From Zunongwangia atlantica 22II14-10F7 (GTDB lineage Bacteria; Bacteroidota; Bacteroidia; Flavobacteriales; Flavobacteriaceae), in contig NZ_ARYN01000018.1 in assembly GCF_002094855.1 (NCBI RefSeq), positions 35,685-99,684 on the forward strand: a DNA stretch of 64,000 bases. Direction: 5' to 3'. The position numbers and the translations under genes are program-made. The notes beneath the pieces were generated by a model. That model was given only the letters and a program-made list of their open reading frames with translations. It did not search any database and was not told where the DNA came from. Below are positions 25,329 to 34,886 of the stretch, one piece after another (position 1 is the first letter of the stretch; each line of letters begins with the position of its first letter).

Positions 25329-28184
25329 CTATTCTTCAAAATCCCTAAAATCAAACCATAATTTCATGGAAATACCATCATCACCATTTTTGATTCGGAT
25401 ATTGGTAGGCTGACTGCTTGGTCCTTGTTGCGAAAGCGGTTTAAAAGCGTGCATTCCCGGAATCTCGTACATAAACGAAATATTTCCTTCTGGAAAACTT
25501 GGGTGTGCTTTGGCTCTGGATACAATATTTTTAGGACTATCTGGCGTAAATAAACGTAGGAATAGTTTATCTGATTCACTGAAAATTCTAAAAGTTTTGT
25601 CTTTTGCTTTTAGTTTTCCAGCTATGAAATTGGCGTGGTATCCTTTAAATTCTGGATAGATAAGATTTTCAAAACTTTCTCCCGTAATGGTGTTGTTGTA
25701 GTCTTTGTGCCAAACGTTGTATTCCACACCGTCCAAACGGTTTTTCCAAACGCGGTACGGACCTTTTCCAAACCATTTGAAACCTTCAACAATCTCTTCC
25801 GGAAAATCAAAAGTAAGTCCGAATTTGCTAATTTCTCCCTGGAAAAATGCACCATCAAAACCACTGTTGCGTCCGGCGTTTTTCAGCATAATCGCTTCCA
25901 TATGTATTCTTCCGTCGTTGGTGATCGTCCATGTAATATGATCGATTCCACCATTGTAAAATACAGTAGCTACTGCATTTTCTTTGTTGTTTTCAAGTTC
26001 AATTTTATCCACTTCGGCTTGCATTCCAATTGGGCGAGGACCGTTTACAAATGGCATTTCATCTTTAGCGTTGGTGATTTTAGTAATTTCACCTGTCTTT
26101 TTATCGAGCGTTACACTTACGTTTCCGCCATTTAAAACAACTGAAGTTCCATTGTCTGTAGCGCTAGCTTTTTCTCCATTATTTTTTTGAATGAATTTTG
26201 AAGCAAATGCATCAGCGTGGTGAATTTTCCACGTCCAAGTATAAATTTCTCTTCCGTGCTTGTCGGTAGCGGTAATTTCAACCCAATCACCTTCAAAGAA
26301 ATTGTCTTTTACAGGCATTTTCAACTTACGCGTTTCACCTGGTTGAATGTCTGAAACTTCAAAGTCTCCTTTATAAATGGTTTCCACTTCAGTATTAGCA
26401 TACAAGAAGTTTTTCGGCGCCTGTTGTACTTTATAAGTGATGTTGCACTCATTCAAATTGGTGAATAAGTAGGTGTTTTCAACTAAGAACTCACCATTAA
26501 AAGTTTGTGTGATTTGTAAAGGTTGAAACTGCATTGGCGCCCAAACTTCTTTCACAGCGTAGAAACTACCTTCTTTTTCACGGTGAGGGCCTAAAGCTCC
26601 ATCGGGGGCTAAATTTCCTTTCGAATCATATTTTTGTTCTCCTGTCCAATCGGTTCTTAAGACAGCTTCATCACTAAAAACCCAAAGGAAACTTCCAGCA
26701 AAAAGTGGACTTTCACTGTAATGCTCCCAAAAGTCACGTAATCCGGAACCGATTCCGTTATCGTAAGTTCCGTGCATCGTTTCCGTGGGGAAAAATACAT
26801 TTTCACCACTTCCAAAACGGTGCACTCCTGTTTGAAAAGTAGGGTAGTGGTGCGCATCCCAACCGTTGAAATCTGCCCAAGGATGAATCACAATTCTGTT
26901 TTGAGGATCGTATTTTGCGAAATCGTCATCCAATTCATAATTCCAGCCGCCTTCGTTGCCCTGATCCCAAATGATGACGGAAGGATGATTTACATCGCGC
27001 TGCACCATTTCCTTTACCAGTTTTTGTCCGGTTTCGGTGTCATATCCATTTTGCCATCCGGCTAATTCATCTAACACAAAAAGTCCTAGCGAATCACAAA
27101 CTTCCAGAAAATGCGTGTCTGGCGGATAATGAAAACGTACCGCATTCATATTCATATCTTTGATGAGGTTTACATCCATCAAGCTGATGCGTTTGCTAGT
27201 ACTTCGCCCGGATTCTGGCCAAAAAGTATGGCGGTTGATTCCTTTCATTTTTATTTTGGTGCCGTTCACGTAAATTCCATCACGCTTTCTGAATTCTAAA
27301 GTTCTGAATCCAATACGTTTTTTGATAGAATGTAAAACTTCTCCGTTTTTCTTAAGATCGAATTGCACCCAATACAAATTAGGATCTTCCGGATTCCACG
27401 GATTTATATTTTCAAACTGAACCGAAATTCGTTGTTTTTCAGCTTTTTTATCGAGCTCTTTTGTGAATTTTTTGAAGCTTGAAGAAGAAGCGCCATCTGC
27501 GATCAGCGAAATTTCAACTTCGGCATTTTTAGGAAGATTTTCAAACTCCAAATCGGCCGTTAAATTTCCGTCAGCTTTTGCATCAATGGCGACATGTTTG
27601 ATATTAGTTTTGGGTAAAATACTTAACCAAACGGGACGGTAAATGCCACCAAATAACCACCAGTCTGCATAACGCTCGGCTCTATTTACATTATGATTTT
27701 CTGAATGTTTCCAAACGTGAACTTCTAGTAGATTTTTTCCGTCCTCATTGATTAAATCTGAAATATCGTAGCTGAATTCATAAAAACCACCCTGATGTTT
27801 TTCACCGGCCAGTTTTCCGTTGATTTTTACTTCAGTATCGGTCATTGCACCACCAAAATTGATGATTACTTGCTGATCTTCATACTCCTGCGGAACTTCA
27901 AATTCATATTTATAAAAACCTTCTTCTTTGCTAGGTTCTTCCTGATTCAATTCTTTGTACCAACGCCCGTAAGTATAGGTTCCGAAGCCTTCGGTTTCCC
28001 ATTGCGATGGAACTCCGATTTTAGTCCATTCGCCTGAATTTTGTCCGTCGGTTACTTTAAAATCCCATTCTTTTTGATGTTCAAAATCGGGACCTGAAAG
28101 CATTATTTTTTGCGTTTCCTGAGCGTTTATATTCAGAAGAAACAAAGAACAGCAGAGAAAGAAAGTATGTTTTAGTTTGATCAT
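25329..28184 (-). CDS. GH2 family beta-galactosidase (LacZ-like domain order), secreted
   Basis: This 951-residue protein has a signal peptide ending near NAQE. It shows a sugar-binding domain (about 40-190), an Ig-like domain, a catalytic barrel and a C-terminal region resembling the LacZ small-chain domain (FEWFGKGP-like GFKWFGKGPYRVWKNR). The acid/base is probably Glu411 in DQGNEGG and the nucleophile Glu468 in PTETMHG. Beta-galactosidase action on RG-I galactan side chains is the likely role. It is 6 nt downstream of the CE12 gene and 298 nt (repeat spacer) upstream of the tandem CE12 gene. Confidence 0.83.
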   Translation of the reverse strand: MIKLKHTFFLCCSLFLLNINAQETQKIMLSGPDFEHQKEWDFKVTDGQNSGEWTKIGVPSQWETEGFGTYTYGRWYKELNQEEPSKEEGFYKYEFEVPQEYEDQQVIINFGGAMTDTEVKINGKLAGEKHQGGFYEFSYDISDLINEDGKNLLEVHVWKHSENHNVNRAERYADWWLFGGIYRPVWLSILPKTNIKHVAIDAKADGNLTADLEFENLPKNAEVEISLIADGASSSSFKKFTKELDKKAEKQRISVQFENINPWNPEDPNLYWVQFDLKKNGEVLHSIKKRIGFRTLEFRKRDGIYVNGTKIKMKGINRHTFWPESGRSTSKRISLMDVNLIKDMNMNAVRFHYPPDTHFLEVCDSLGLFVLDELAGWQNGYDTETGQKLVKEMVQRDVNHPSVIIWDQGNEGGWNYELDDDFAKYDPQNRIVIHPWADFNGWDAHHYPTFQTGVHRFGSGENVFFPTETMHGTYDNGIGSGLRDFWEHYSESPLFAGSFLWVFSDEAVLRTDWTGEQKYDSKGNLAPDGALGPHREKEGSFYAVKEVWAPMQFQPLQITQTFNGEFLVENTYLFTNLNECNITYKVQQAPKNFLYANTEVETIYKGDFEVSDIQPGETRKLKMPVKDNFFEGDWVEITATDKHGREIYTWTWKIHHADAFASKFIQKNNGEKASATDNGTSVVLNGGNVSVTLDKKTGEITKITNAKDEMPFVNGPRPIGMQAEVDKIELENNKENAVATVFYNGGIDHITWTITNDGRIHMEAIMLKNAGRNSGFDGAFFQGEISKFGLTFDFPEEIVEGFKWFGKGPYRVWKNRLDGVEYNVWHKDYNNTITGESFENLIYPEFKGYHANFIAGKLKAKDKTFRIFSESDKLFLRLFTPDSPKNIVSRAKAHPSFPEGNISFMYEIPGMHAFKPLSQQGPSSQPTNIRIKNGDDGISMKLWFDFRDFEE

Positions 28185-28190
28185 TGTTGT

Positions 28191-29468
28191 TTAATTTCCG
28201 TAAGGTTTTATGCTTTCAAAACGCGGACTTCTAGGAACCGTCCAGCTAGAAAGTTGATTAGGTTTTTTAGGATCGTATTTTGGTAAATTGGTTTTAAAAC
28301 AGTCTTGAAGCGACACATTTTTCTGCTTGATTTCCTGCATAAATGCAAGACAAATCTCGTTAGCTCCAAAATTGCTGAAATGCGTGTTATCTTCTAATTT
28401 TTCGGTTTGTCCCGGGAAAGTATTTGCTGGATACTGCACAAAAGCTTTTCTGGAGATCTCATCGCCCCAATTTTCGTACATTTTGGTGGTCGCCTTGGTA
28501 ATATCGATTAGCGGAACTTCCATTTTTTTGGCAACTTTTCGCATTGCATCGGGAAAATCACCGTGCGTAGGCTGTAGTTTTCCATCTTTAAAAGCTCTTC
28601 GTTGCGTTGGTGTCGCCAAAATAGGAATTCCGCCCTTAGCTCGGGCAGCTTCGATAAATTCGGTTAAAAGCTTAGTGTATAACCCGTATGCGCCATTGCC
28701 TTCACCTTTAATTTTCTCGTCGTTATGCCCAAATTCGATAATTAGATAATCATTTCTTTTCAGCAAAGACAAGATTTTTTCTAGTCGTTTTCGAGCTTTA
28801 AACGATGATAAAGAAGCTCCGGAAGCCGCATAATTAGCGACTACGGCATCTTGATTTACATACAGCGGTAATAATTGTCCCCAGGAAGCCCAGGGCTCTA
28901 AGTCCTGATTGGTCACCGTAGAATCTCCCGCTAAAAATATAGTCGTTAAATGGTCTGGCAGAGTAATCGTTATTTGCTGAACCGCCGAGTTTCCAAGAAA
29001 TTCCAGCGTTAATTTTTTATCCCAATCTAAAACATTTAATTCTCGTGGTTTTAAATTGACTTTTTCTGAAGTATTAGCGATTTCCTGATGGTGTAAATGC
29101 ACATTAAAACTGAATGTTTTGGTTTGATGCGCATCCACTTTTTCCTGCGCCAGCATCAATCTTCGAGATTCAGTTTTTATGGTAGTTTCAGAAGCATTTT
29201 CGCCACCCAAAACCACGTCTATTTTATAATTTCCTTCCGGAAGTTTTACTGAAAAATAAACTGAAGTATCAGCAGTAAAACCTTGTTTTTCGAACTTTAC
29301 CTGAGATTCCGAATTTAAATCGAAACCATAGCCAATATCTTCAGAATAGGTTTTATTCTCGGTTAAGTTTATGTCTGCTTTACGGGTTTTTGAAAATGAA
29401 ATCGATTGCGCAAAACCTAATGTTGCGGATAAGAAAAGAACAAGGCTACACCCTAATTTTGATTTCAT
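28191..29468 (-). CDS. CE12-like rhamnogalacturonan acetylesterase with N-terminal beta-domain
   Basis: This 425-residue secreted protein (signal MKSKLGCSLVLFLSATLGFA) has an extra N-terminal beta-rich domain (about 22-170), followed by an SGNH hydrolase domain with GDST (Ser183), GHND (247-250) and DNTH (360-363). It is the third CE12-type domain of the locus. It is the first gene after the internal promoter at 29496-29540, so it leads the CE12-GH2-CE12x2-GH2-PL11 transcription unit. Confidence 0.87.
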   Translation of the reverse strand: MKSKLGCSLVLFLSATLGFAQSISFSKTRKADINLTENKTYSEDIGYGFDLNSESQVKFEKQGFTADTSVYFSVKLPEGNYKIDVVLGGENASETTIKTESRRLMLAQEKVDAHQTKTFSFNVHLHHQEIANTSEKVNLKPRELNVLDWDKKLTLEFLGNSAVQQITITLPDHLTTIFLAGDSTVTNQDLEPWASWGQLLPLYVNQDAVVANYAASGASLSSFKARKRLEKILSLLKRNDYLIIEFGHNDEKIKGEGNGAYGLYTKLLTEFIEAARAKGGIPILATPTQRRAFKDGKLQPTHGDFPDAMRKVAKKMEVPLIDITKATTKMYENWGDEISRKAFVQYPANTFPGQTEKLEDNTHFSNFGANEICLAFMQEIKQKNVSLQDCFKTNLPKYDPKKPNQLSSWTVPRSPRFESIKPYGN

Positions 29469-29495
29469 TTTTGGTTATTTAAATTTTCGGAAACA

Positions 29496-29540
29496 CTAAA
29501 TTATGAATTAAGATTTTGAATGGTATCCTGTACTATGATG
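29496..29540 (-). promoter_or_regulatory. Predicted regulated promoter of the CE12-GH2-PL11 unit (shared direct-repeat element)
   Basis: Read on the minus strand, CATCATAGTACAGGATAC (29540-29523) is followed after exactly 19 nt by TAATTTAG (29503-29496), one mismatch from TAnnTTTG. The predicted start site is about 20 nt before the CE12 ATG. The element abuts the rhaM stop codon, so this promoter is internal to the locus and separates two transcription units. Confidence 0.75.
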
Positions 29541-29549
29541 ATATATTAG

Positions 29550-29864
29550 CTATTTCATGTAGAATACTGACTTTAACATCTTTGATCTGGGGGAGTTATC
29601 TGGATTAGTTTCCATAATATCAGCCATATAATCCCACCATTTTTTCATGATCTGATGCTCTGGAAGTTTAGCTTCAGTAGAATTTTCGCTGAGATTTTGT
29701 ATACCAATAAGATCTAGATTTTCTTCGTCTAAAAAGATGTGGTATTCAGAAATACCGGCCTCTTTAAGAAGTTGAGAAAGCTCTGGCCAAATTTCATCGT
29801 GTCTTTTTTTATATTCAGCTTCAAAGCCTGGCTTTAATTTCATTTTAAAAGCTACTGTTTTCAT
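29550..29864 (-). CDS. rhaM: L-rhamnose mutarotase
   Basis: This 104-residue cytoplasmic protein matches RhaM in length and motifs: EAEYKKRHDEIWPEL with the catalytic Tyr18 and His22, then KKWWDYMADIMETNPDNSP near the C-terminus. It interconverts the alpha and beta anomers of L-rhamnose, the main sugar released from RG-I backbones. Its start overlaps the GH43-like stop by 4 nt, tying intracellular rhamnose handling to extracellular degradation. Confidence 0.93.
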   Translation of the reverse strand: MKTVAFKMKLKPGFEAEYKKRHDEIWPELSQLLKEAGISEYHIFLDEENLDLIGIQNLSENSTEAKLPEHQIMKKWWDYMADIMETNPDNSPRSKMLKSVFYMK

Positions 29865-30865
29865 TTTCGCTTTGGTTTTAAATTTAAACGAACAGGTTGA
29901 TCCCTGTCGCAGGTTATTTTTCCGTTCTCATATTGCAATTCGGCCACCTGAATAGAACTTCGTCTTGTATGATATTCATCTACACCTTTATTCTCAGGTG
30001 TTCTTTCGGGATGAGTAAAATAGAAGATATAAGCTTGACCATCCTGAACAATAACATCTGCATGACCACCTTTTACTTTATCGTCTTTTCCTGTGCCGGG
30101 TTTTTCCAGAATTCTTTCTTCTTGTTTTTTCCAGTTTACAAGATCATCAGATTGAAAAACGCTTAAACCATTCCACGAATCAATAATCATCCAATTGGTA
30201 TCTTTCCACTGAAAAACTACTGCGCCTTCTCCGCGGGTACTCACTACTTTTTTACCGCTATCTTCCCAATGATATAAATCTTTACTATCTGCAAAATAGA
30301 TAGATTTATTATCATTTTCATTATTATAATACATTCTAAAAGTGCCGTCTTGCATTTCGAAAACATAAGCATCGATACATCGCTTCGATGATAGATCAAG
30401 ATCAGATTGATACGTCCAGTCTTTTAGATTTTTAGAAGTATAATGCGAAATATATCTTGGATGATACCAGCCTTCAAAAACTCCGGGAACAATTGTAACA
30501 TACATATGATAGGTTCCTTCGTGATAAATTACATCTGGCGCCCAAAAAGTTAAGTCGTTTTGATCTTGTGGCTGGCCTTCGAAATTAGCAGTACCTTCGT
30601 ATGTCCAGTCTTTACCATTTTTAGAAGTCGCATAACCAATTTTAGTACCATGAACCCAGGAAACACCTGGCAGCGAATCTGCTTTGGCCCTTCGATTGGT
30701 ATAAAACATCACATACTTTTTGGTTTTACGATTTAAGATAATAACTGGATCTGCCGCGCCGTCCTGAACAGGATCTCTAAATAGTGGTTTTTCAGCAATA
30801 TTTTTTTGAGCAAAAATTGATGTTGAAATGCCCAAAATCAATAAAAATAGAAGGTTTTTATACAT
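29861..30865 (-). CDS. GH43-like five-bladed beta-propeller glycosidase, secreted
   Basis: This 334-residue protein has a signal peptide (MYKNLLFLLILGISTSIFAQ) and repeated propeller-blade strands (YVMFYTNRR, YHMYVTIV, FRMYYNN, AYIFYFTH). Candidate catalytic acids are Asp39 in GAADPV, Asp165 in RCIDAYVFE and Glu213 in RGEGAVVF, the order expected for GH43. Arabinosidase, xylosidase or galactosidase activity cannot be separated by eye. It lies between the sulfatase (36 nt) and rhaM (4-nt overlap). Confidence 0.75.
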   Translation of the reverse strand: MYKNLLFLLILGISTSIFAQKNIAEKPLFRDPVQDGAADPVIILNRKTKKYVMFYTNRRAKADSLPGVSWVHGTKIGYATSKNGKDWTYEGTANFEGQPQDQNDLTFWAPDVIYHEGTYHMYVTIVPGVFEGWYHPRYISHYTSKNLKDWTYQSDLDLSSKRCIDAYVFEMQDGTFRMYYNNENDNKSIYFADSKDLYHWEDSGKKVVSTRGEGAVVFQWKDTNWMIIDSWNGLSVFQSDDLVNWKKQEERILEKPGTGKDDKVKGGHADVIVQDGQAYIFYFTHPERTPENKGVDEYHTRRSSIQVAELQYENGKITCDRDQPVRLNLKPKRK

Positions 30866-30901
30866 TTTTAATTTTTAAGAGAGTAGTTAATAGGTAGTTT
30901 A

Positions 30902-32278
30902 CTATTTTAAAGGCACATTTACTTCTTTTGCGTCTTTACTGAATTCATTTTCGAGTTTTTTCTTCAGTTTTTCTACAATTTCTGGCTCATTTTCGATAAG
31001 ATTAGACGTTTCTGAAGGATCTTTTTCAATATTGAATAATTCAAATTCAGTTTCAGCATTCAAATGTCTTGTTCTTACCAATTTCCAGGGTTTTTCAATA
31101 AAACTTTCCTGTAAATGCCCACGTACATAGATTTCGTGATTATTATTTTGCTGATTTTGGATGTTTTTGAGTATACTTTTTCCTTCCACCTGCTGCGGAA
31201 TTTCAGTATTTGCCAGCTCTAAAAAAGTTGGCATTAAATCGATAATACTGGTATAAGATTCTATTTTTTCCTGAGTAAATTTCTTATTCCATGAAAGAAT
31301 CGCCGGCACTCGTATAGCACCTTCATAATTACTTTTTTTGAAATCTCGAAGCGGTACATTACTCCCTAATTTATCGTTAGGACCATATTTACCGTCATAT
31401 TGCTCGTTAGGAAACCAATTTTCCTGAGCACCATTATCGCTTAAAAATAAAATGATGGTATTTTCACTTAGATTCAACTGGTCTAATTTTTTCAGCACTT
31501 TTCCAATAGCATCATCTAAATGCGACATCGCAGCAGCATAATCTCTTCTGGACTCATTTTCGATAAAATTATACTTGTTTTTCCATTCTTCGGGTTCCTG
31601 CAATGGCACATGTGGTGCGCTGTATGCTAATTGTAAAAAGAAATTTTGTGACTTGTTTTCATTTAGCCAACTTATAGCCTCCTTTGTAATAAGATCTGTT
31701 GCGTGACCTTCTTCTTCGATAAGCTCTCCATGCCTATGCCAACTAGGATCACCATTTTTATAGTGATGAGAATACTGGTCTATTTGCCCGTGTAAAAAGC
31801 CATAAGAATAATCGAAACCATAAGCTTTTGGGCCGCTTTCTGGTTTTAAACCCAGATGCCATTTTCCCATTAAAGCAGTTTTGTAGCCTGCTTTTTTCAA
31901 TGCCTGCGGAAGCGTTACCAGGCTATCTGGTAAGGTTTTTTCACTACGCCCGCTAATTGGTGCTACAATTCCCATTCGGCTGGCGGGCATCCCGGTTAGG
32001 AAACTGGCACGAGAAGGTGAGCAGGTGGGGTTTACATAAAATCGGTTAAGCTGAATTCCGTTTTTAGCAAGTTTGTCGATATTCGGAGTTTTGATTTCTG
32101 AACCATGAAAACTCATATCATTCCATCCTGCATCATCAGCAATAATGACTACAAAATTTGGTGTTTTTTGATCTTGATTTTCTTCAGTTTTTGCTGAAGT
32201 TTTTTCTTTACAGCTTGCAACTAAAGCTAAGATCAAAAAAGATAATCCAAAAATGATATTCTTAGTGCTAAACTTCAT
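30902..32278 (-). CDS. S1-family sulfatase lipoprotein
   Basis: This 458-residue formylglycine-dependent sulfatase removes sulfate esters from a carbohydrate. The lipoprotein signal ends at Cys23 (LALVASC). The N-terminal metal site is IADDAGWND (46-54) and the maturation motif is CSPSR (86-90), with Cys86 to be oxidised to formylglycine. GKWHLG and SAPHVPLQEP are further family blocks. Its start overlaps the GH31 stop by one base (TAATG), so the two are translationally coupled. No formylglycine-generating enzyme or anaerobic sulfatase maturase is in the window. Ordinary land-plant pectin is not sulfated, so its presence hints at a marine or algal substrate. Confidence 0.9.
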   Translation of the reverse strand: MKFSTKNIIFGLSFLILALVASCKEKTSAKTEENQDQKTPNFVVIIADDAGWNDMSFHGSEIKTPNIDKLAKNGIQLNRFYVNPTCSPSRASFLTGMPASRMGIVAPISGRSEKTLPDSLVTLPQALKKAGYKTALMGKWHLGLKPESGPKAYGFDYSYGFLHGQIDQYSHHYKNGDPSWHRHGELIEEEGHATDLITKEAISWLNENKSQNFFLQLAYSAPHVPLQEPEEWKNKYNFIENESRRDYAAAMSHLDDAIGKVLKKLDQLNLSENTIILFLSDNGAQENWFPNEQYDGKYGPNDKLGSNVPLRDFKKSNYEGAIRVPAILSWNKKFTQEKIESYTSIIDLMPTFLELANTEIPQQVEGKSILKNIQNQQNNNHEIYVRGHLQESFIEKPWKLVRTRHLNAETEFELFNIEKDPSETSNLIENEPEIVEKLKKKLENEFSKDAKEVNVPLK

Positions 32279-34674
32279 TATTTATAGAGTTCCAGAATAG
32301 TATTTTTATTTCCTGAAATTTTAAAACTAGTAATATTTTCTTCGGAAGAATTTTCGGCTTGTACATTAGTTTTGCTGAAGCTTCCATGAACTTTTACCAG
32401 GTAGTTTCTGTTTTCGATCTTGTAATTCCCTTCAGGAAGATTGATGCTTATTTTTGTTGAATCTGGATTAGATTCTAATTCAATTTTAGTCAGACTAAAA
32501 CTTCCATTTTGGTAATCTAGGCTTTTTCCGTCGTCATCATAAAGATAAAATTTTGAATCTACACCGGGATAAACATCTAGTGTAATTGTTTCAATTTCTT
32601 TCTCCCCAACAAATTGCTGTAATTCCTGTGATGGAATAATAGCGCCACTTTTAATGAAAATCGGCATTTCTTCAATAGGGCAAAGCACATTTAAATATTG
32701 TTTTCCTTTAAAAGTTTCGCCGGTCCAATAATTTGTCCATTCGCCTTCTGGTAGATACACCACTCGTGTTTGCGCACCTTTTGTGGTTACCGGGCAAATC
32801 ATCATCGAATCTCCAAAAAGATATTGATCTGTAATTTCGTAAACATTAGGATCCTCCTGATAATCCAATACCAAAGCACGCATTAATGGCAAACCAGTTT
32901 TATGATTTTGGTAAGCGGTACTATAAATATACGGAATTAAACTATATCGAAAATCGTCGTATTGTTTGAATATTTTTTGTGCTTCTTCACCATAATTCCA
33001 AGGCTCTTTGTAATTAGGATGTTCCATTCCAAATAGATGAGCTATTGGGCTAAAAAATCCAAACTGGCACCATCTAATATAAAGTTCTGGATCTGCCACA
33101 TGTTCAAATCCGCCCATATTATGACTCCAATAACCAACGCCAGACATCCCGATGTTTAATCCTGCTTTTATTACCGGTTCAAAATATTGCCATTCGCTTG
33201 GCCAATCTCCAGCCCAGATAAATGGGTAGCGTTGAATGCCGGCATAACCCTCTCGAGTATGGTTCATCCCTCTAATCCCATTATATTCTTGATATTTTGT
33301 GAAAGGCGCTTTTGCGTAAGCTACAGGGAAAATATTATGTAGCGATTTAATTTCTTCGCCTTGTGGACCGGTTTTTTCACTCTCGTTTGCCTTTCTTCCA
33401 AAGGCGCTTCCTTCATCGGTTTTAAAAAACATAGCGCCTTGTTCGGCTACACGCATAGCACCATTTTCCCACCACCAATTCACAGCATCTTCATCAAAAA
33501 AGTTTACAAATTCTCCGCTATTATTAGGTTCAGGATATACATAACCTGCTTCGCGCGCTTCATCTAATAATCTTAATTTTTTACCATTATCAAATCTAGG
33601 ACGCACGTGCAAACCAACAGCATTTAGATTTAATGCATAAAGACTATCGAACATTTGTTCAGTATTCGTAAAAGTTTCGCGCCACTCGAAAGTTGTCGCA
33701 CCGCTACCGCCATTTTCGCCAAACATTCGCCAGGTAGAATCTAAATGCAGTACATCTACAGGAGTTTGAAATTCTCTAAATTTTTCAATTAAACTAACCG
33801 GGTAATTTGCAGAAGTTTCTTCTTCGTGTCCCCAGGTTCCGCCGCTATAGGTCCCAACATGTAGTCCCATGGCAAATTTTGGCAGCATGGGAGATTTACC
33901 GGTAATCGAGGTGTAGTGGTCTAAAATTTTAGGAAGATCTGGCCCGTAAATAAAGTAATAATCTGCTTCAGGATCTTCAGAAGAAAAAGAATAAATTTCA
34001 GGGTCTGTTTTTCCCATATCCCAATCTGAAGGATAACTGGTGTGATAAAAAATTCCGTAGCCTTTAGTACTCATAAAAAATGGAACAGGGGAGTAGTTGG
34101 CTTCTAAAACATTGTAAGCACCAATAATGTGAGGTTTCCCAATACCGCGCCCCACTTCCAGATGTACAGATTTTCCGCGTCTATCCAAGAAATCCATACG
34201 CTCTCCAAAACCAAAAAAGTGTTCGTTAGCCTGTAATTTTTTAGAAGTTTTAGTAATCGTTTCTGAAGATGATTTTTGATTTACAGCATCTTCTGAAAGT
34301 AAGTTTCCCTGTAGATCGAAAATCGATAATTTGAATGGAGATTTTTGAATTTCAAGTTTAATTTTAGAAGTCTTGTAGCTTATTTTTGCTGAATTTTCTT
34401 CTTTCTTAAAATCTACTTTATCCCAATTGTAGCGAGTTACCATGTATGGCTCGTTTGCTTTAAAATCTTTGGTTTTAGAAGATCTTATTCTAAGTATTGA
34501 AGGTGTGCAAAACTCAATTTTCAGGTTATTTATAGAAGTTTCTATCGTTAACGTATTGTTTTTGCTATCAATACTTTTAAAAGAATTACTCTGTGCATTT
34601 ACAAGAACACTTCCTGAAAATAAAAGAATAAAGAAAAATGACCAATCTTGGGATTTTAAGTATAAATCTTTCAT
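32278..34674 (-). CDS. GH31 family alpha-glycosidase, secreted
   Basis: This 798-residue enzyme has a signal peptide (hydrophobic 11-26). It has an N-terminal beta-sandwich, a GH31 barrel with the probable nucleophile Asp420 in FFKTDEGSAFG and acid/base Asp490 in WAGDWPSEW, and C-terminal beta-domains. GMSGVGYWSHNMGGFE and PLMRALVLDYQEDPN are typical of the family. Substrates for GH31 include alpha-xylosides, alpha-glucosides and alpha-galactosides, so specificity is open. It begins 212 nt after susD and overlaps the sulfatase by one base. Confidence 0.87.
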   Translation of the reverse strand: MKDLYLKSQDWSFFFILLFSGSVLVNAQSNSFKSIDSKNNTLTIETSINNLKIEFCTPSILRIRSSKTKDFKANEPYMVTRYNWDKVDFKKEENSAKISYKTSKIKLEIQKSPFKLSIFDLQGNLLSEDAVNQKSSSETITKTSKKLQANEHFFGFGERMDFLDRRGKSVHLEVGRGIGKPHIIGAYNVLEANYSPVPFFMSTKGYGIFYHTSYPSDWDMGKTDPEIYSFSSEDPEADYYFIYGPDLPKILDHYTSITGKSPMLPKFAMGLHVGTYSGGTWGHEEETSANYPVSLIEKFREFQTPVDVLHLDSTWRMFGENGGSGATTFEWRETFTNTEQMFDSLYALNLNAVGLHVRPRFDNGKKLRLLDEAREAGYVYPEPNNSGEFVNFFDEDAVNWWWENGAMRVAEQGAMFFKTDEGSAFGRKANESEKTGPQGEEIKSLHNIFPVAYAKAPFTKYQEYNGIRGMNHTREGYAGIQRYPFIWAGDWPSEWQYFEPVIKAGLNIGMSGVGYWSHNMGGFEHVADPELYIRWCQFGFFSPIAHLFGMEHPNYKEPWNYGEEAQKIFKQYDDFRYSLIPYIYSTAYQNHKTGLPLMRALVLDYQEDPNVYEITDQYLFGDSMMICPVTTKGAQTRVVYLPEGEWTNYWTGETFKGKQYLNVLCPIEEMPIFIKSGAIIPSQELQQFVGEKEIETITLDVYPGVDSKFYLYDDDGKSLDYQNGSFSLTKIELESNPDSTKISINLPEGNYKIENRNYLVKVHGSFSKTNVQAENSSEENITSFKISGNKNTILELYK

Positions 34675-34720
34675 GTAGAAAAGTTATAATTTCAGCATTT
34701 CACTGCTTAGGATTAAAATA

Positions 34721-34749
34721 GCGATAAGGTCCTTTTGAGACCTTACCGC
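34721..34749. other. Imperfect hairpin in the susD-GH31 spacer
   Basis: A 7-bp perfect stem (34725-34731 with 34739-34745) extends by a three-base GCG/CGC clamp past one A-C mismatch. On the minus strand it is followed by a weakly T-rich stretch (TATTTTAATCC). It could reduce read-through from susCD into the enzyme genes or stabilise the susCD transcript 3' end. A second hairpin (34803-34809/34813-34819) lies nearby. Confidence 0.5.
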
Positions 34750-34886
34750 GTTACACACTACTAACTGAATCAAATTACTCGATGAACGAGATTTTTTTTC
34801 ATACCCAATAAAATTGGGTGTTTTATTTTAATTTTATGGTGTAAACTTTTTTGTAATCGTTACTAAAAAGTTATTCAGTATATCTA

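Noticed and set aside
25635..26135. 166-residue plus-strand open frame opposite the GH2 gene
   Set aside because: It is a shadow of a well-supported GH2 coding region with no independent evidence.
34803..34819. ACCCAAT/ATTGGGT hairpin as a terminator for the susCD transcript
   Set aside because: The T-rich tract is on the plus-strand side, while the susCD transcript is minus-strand and is followed by A residues after the stem.
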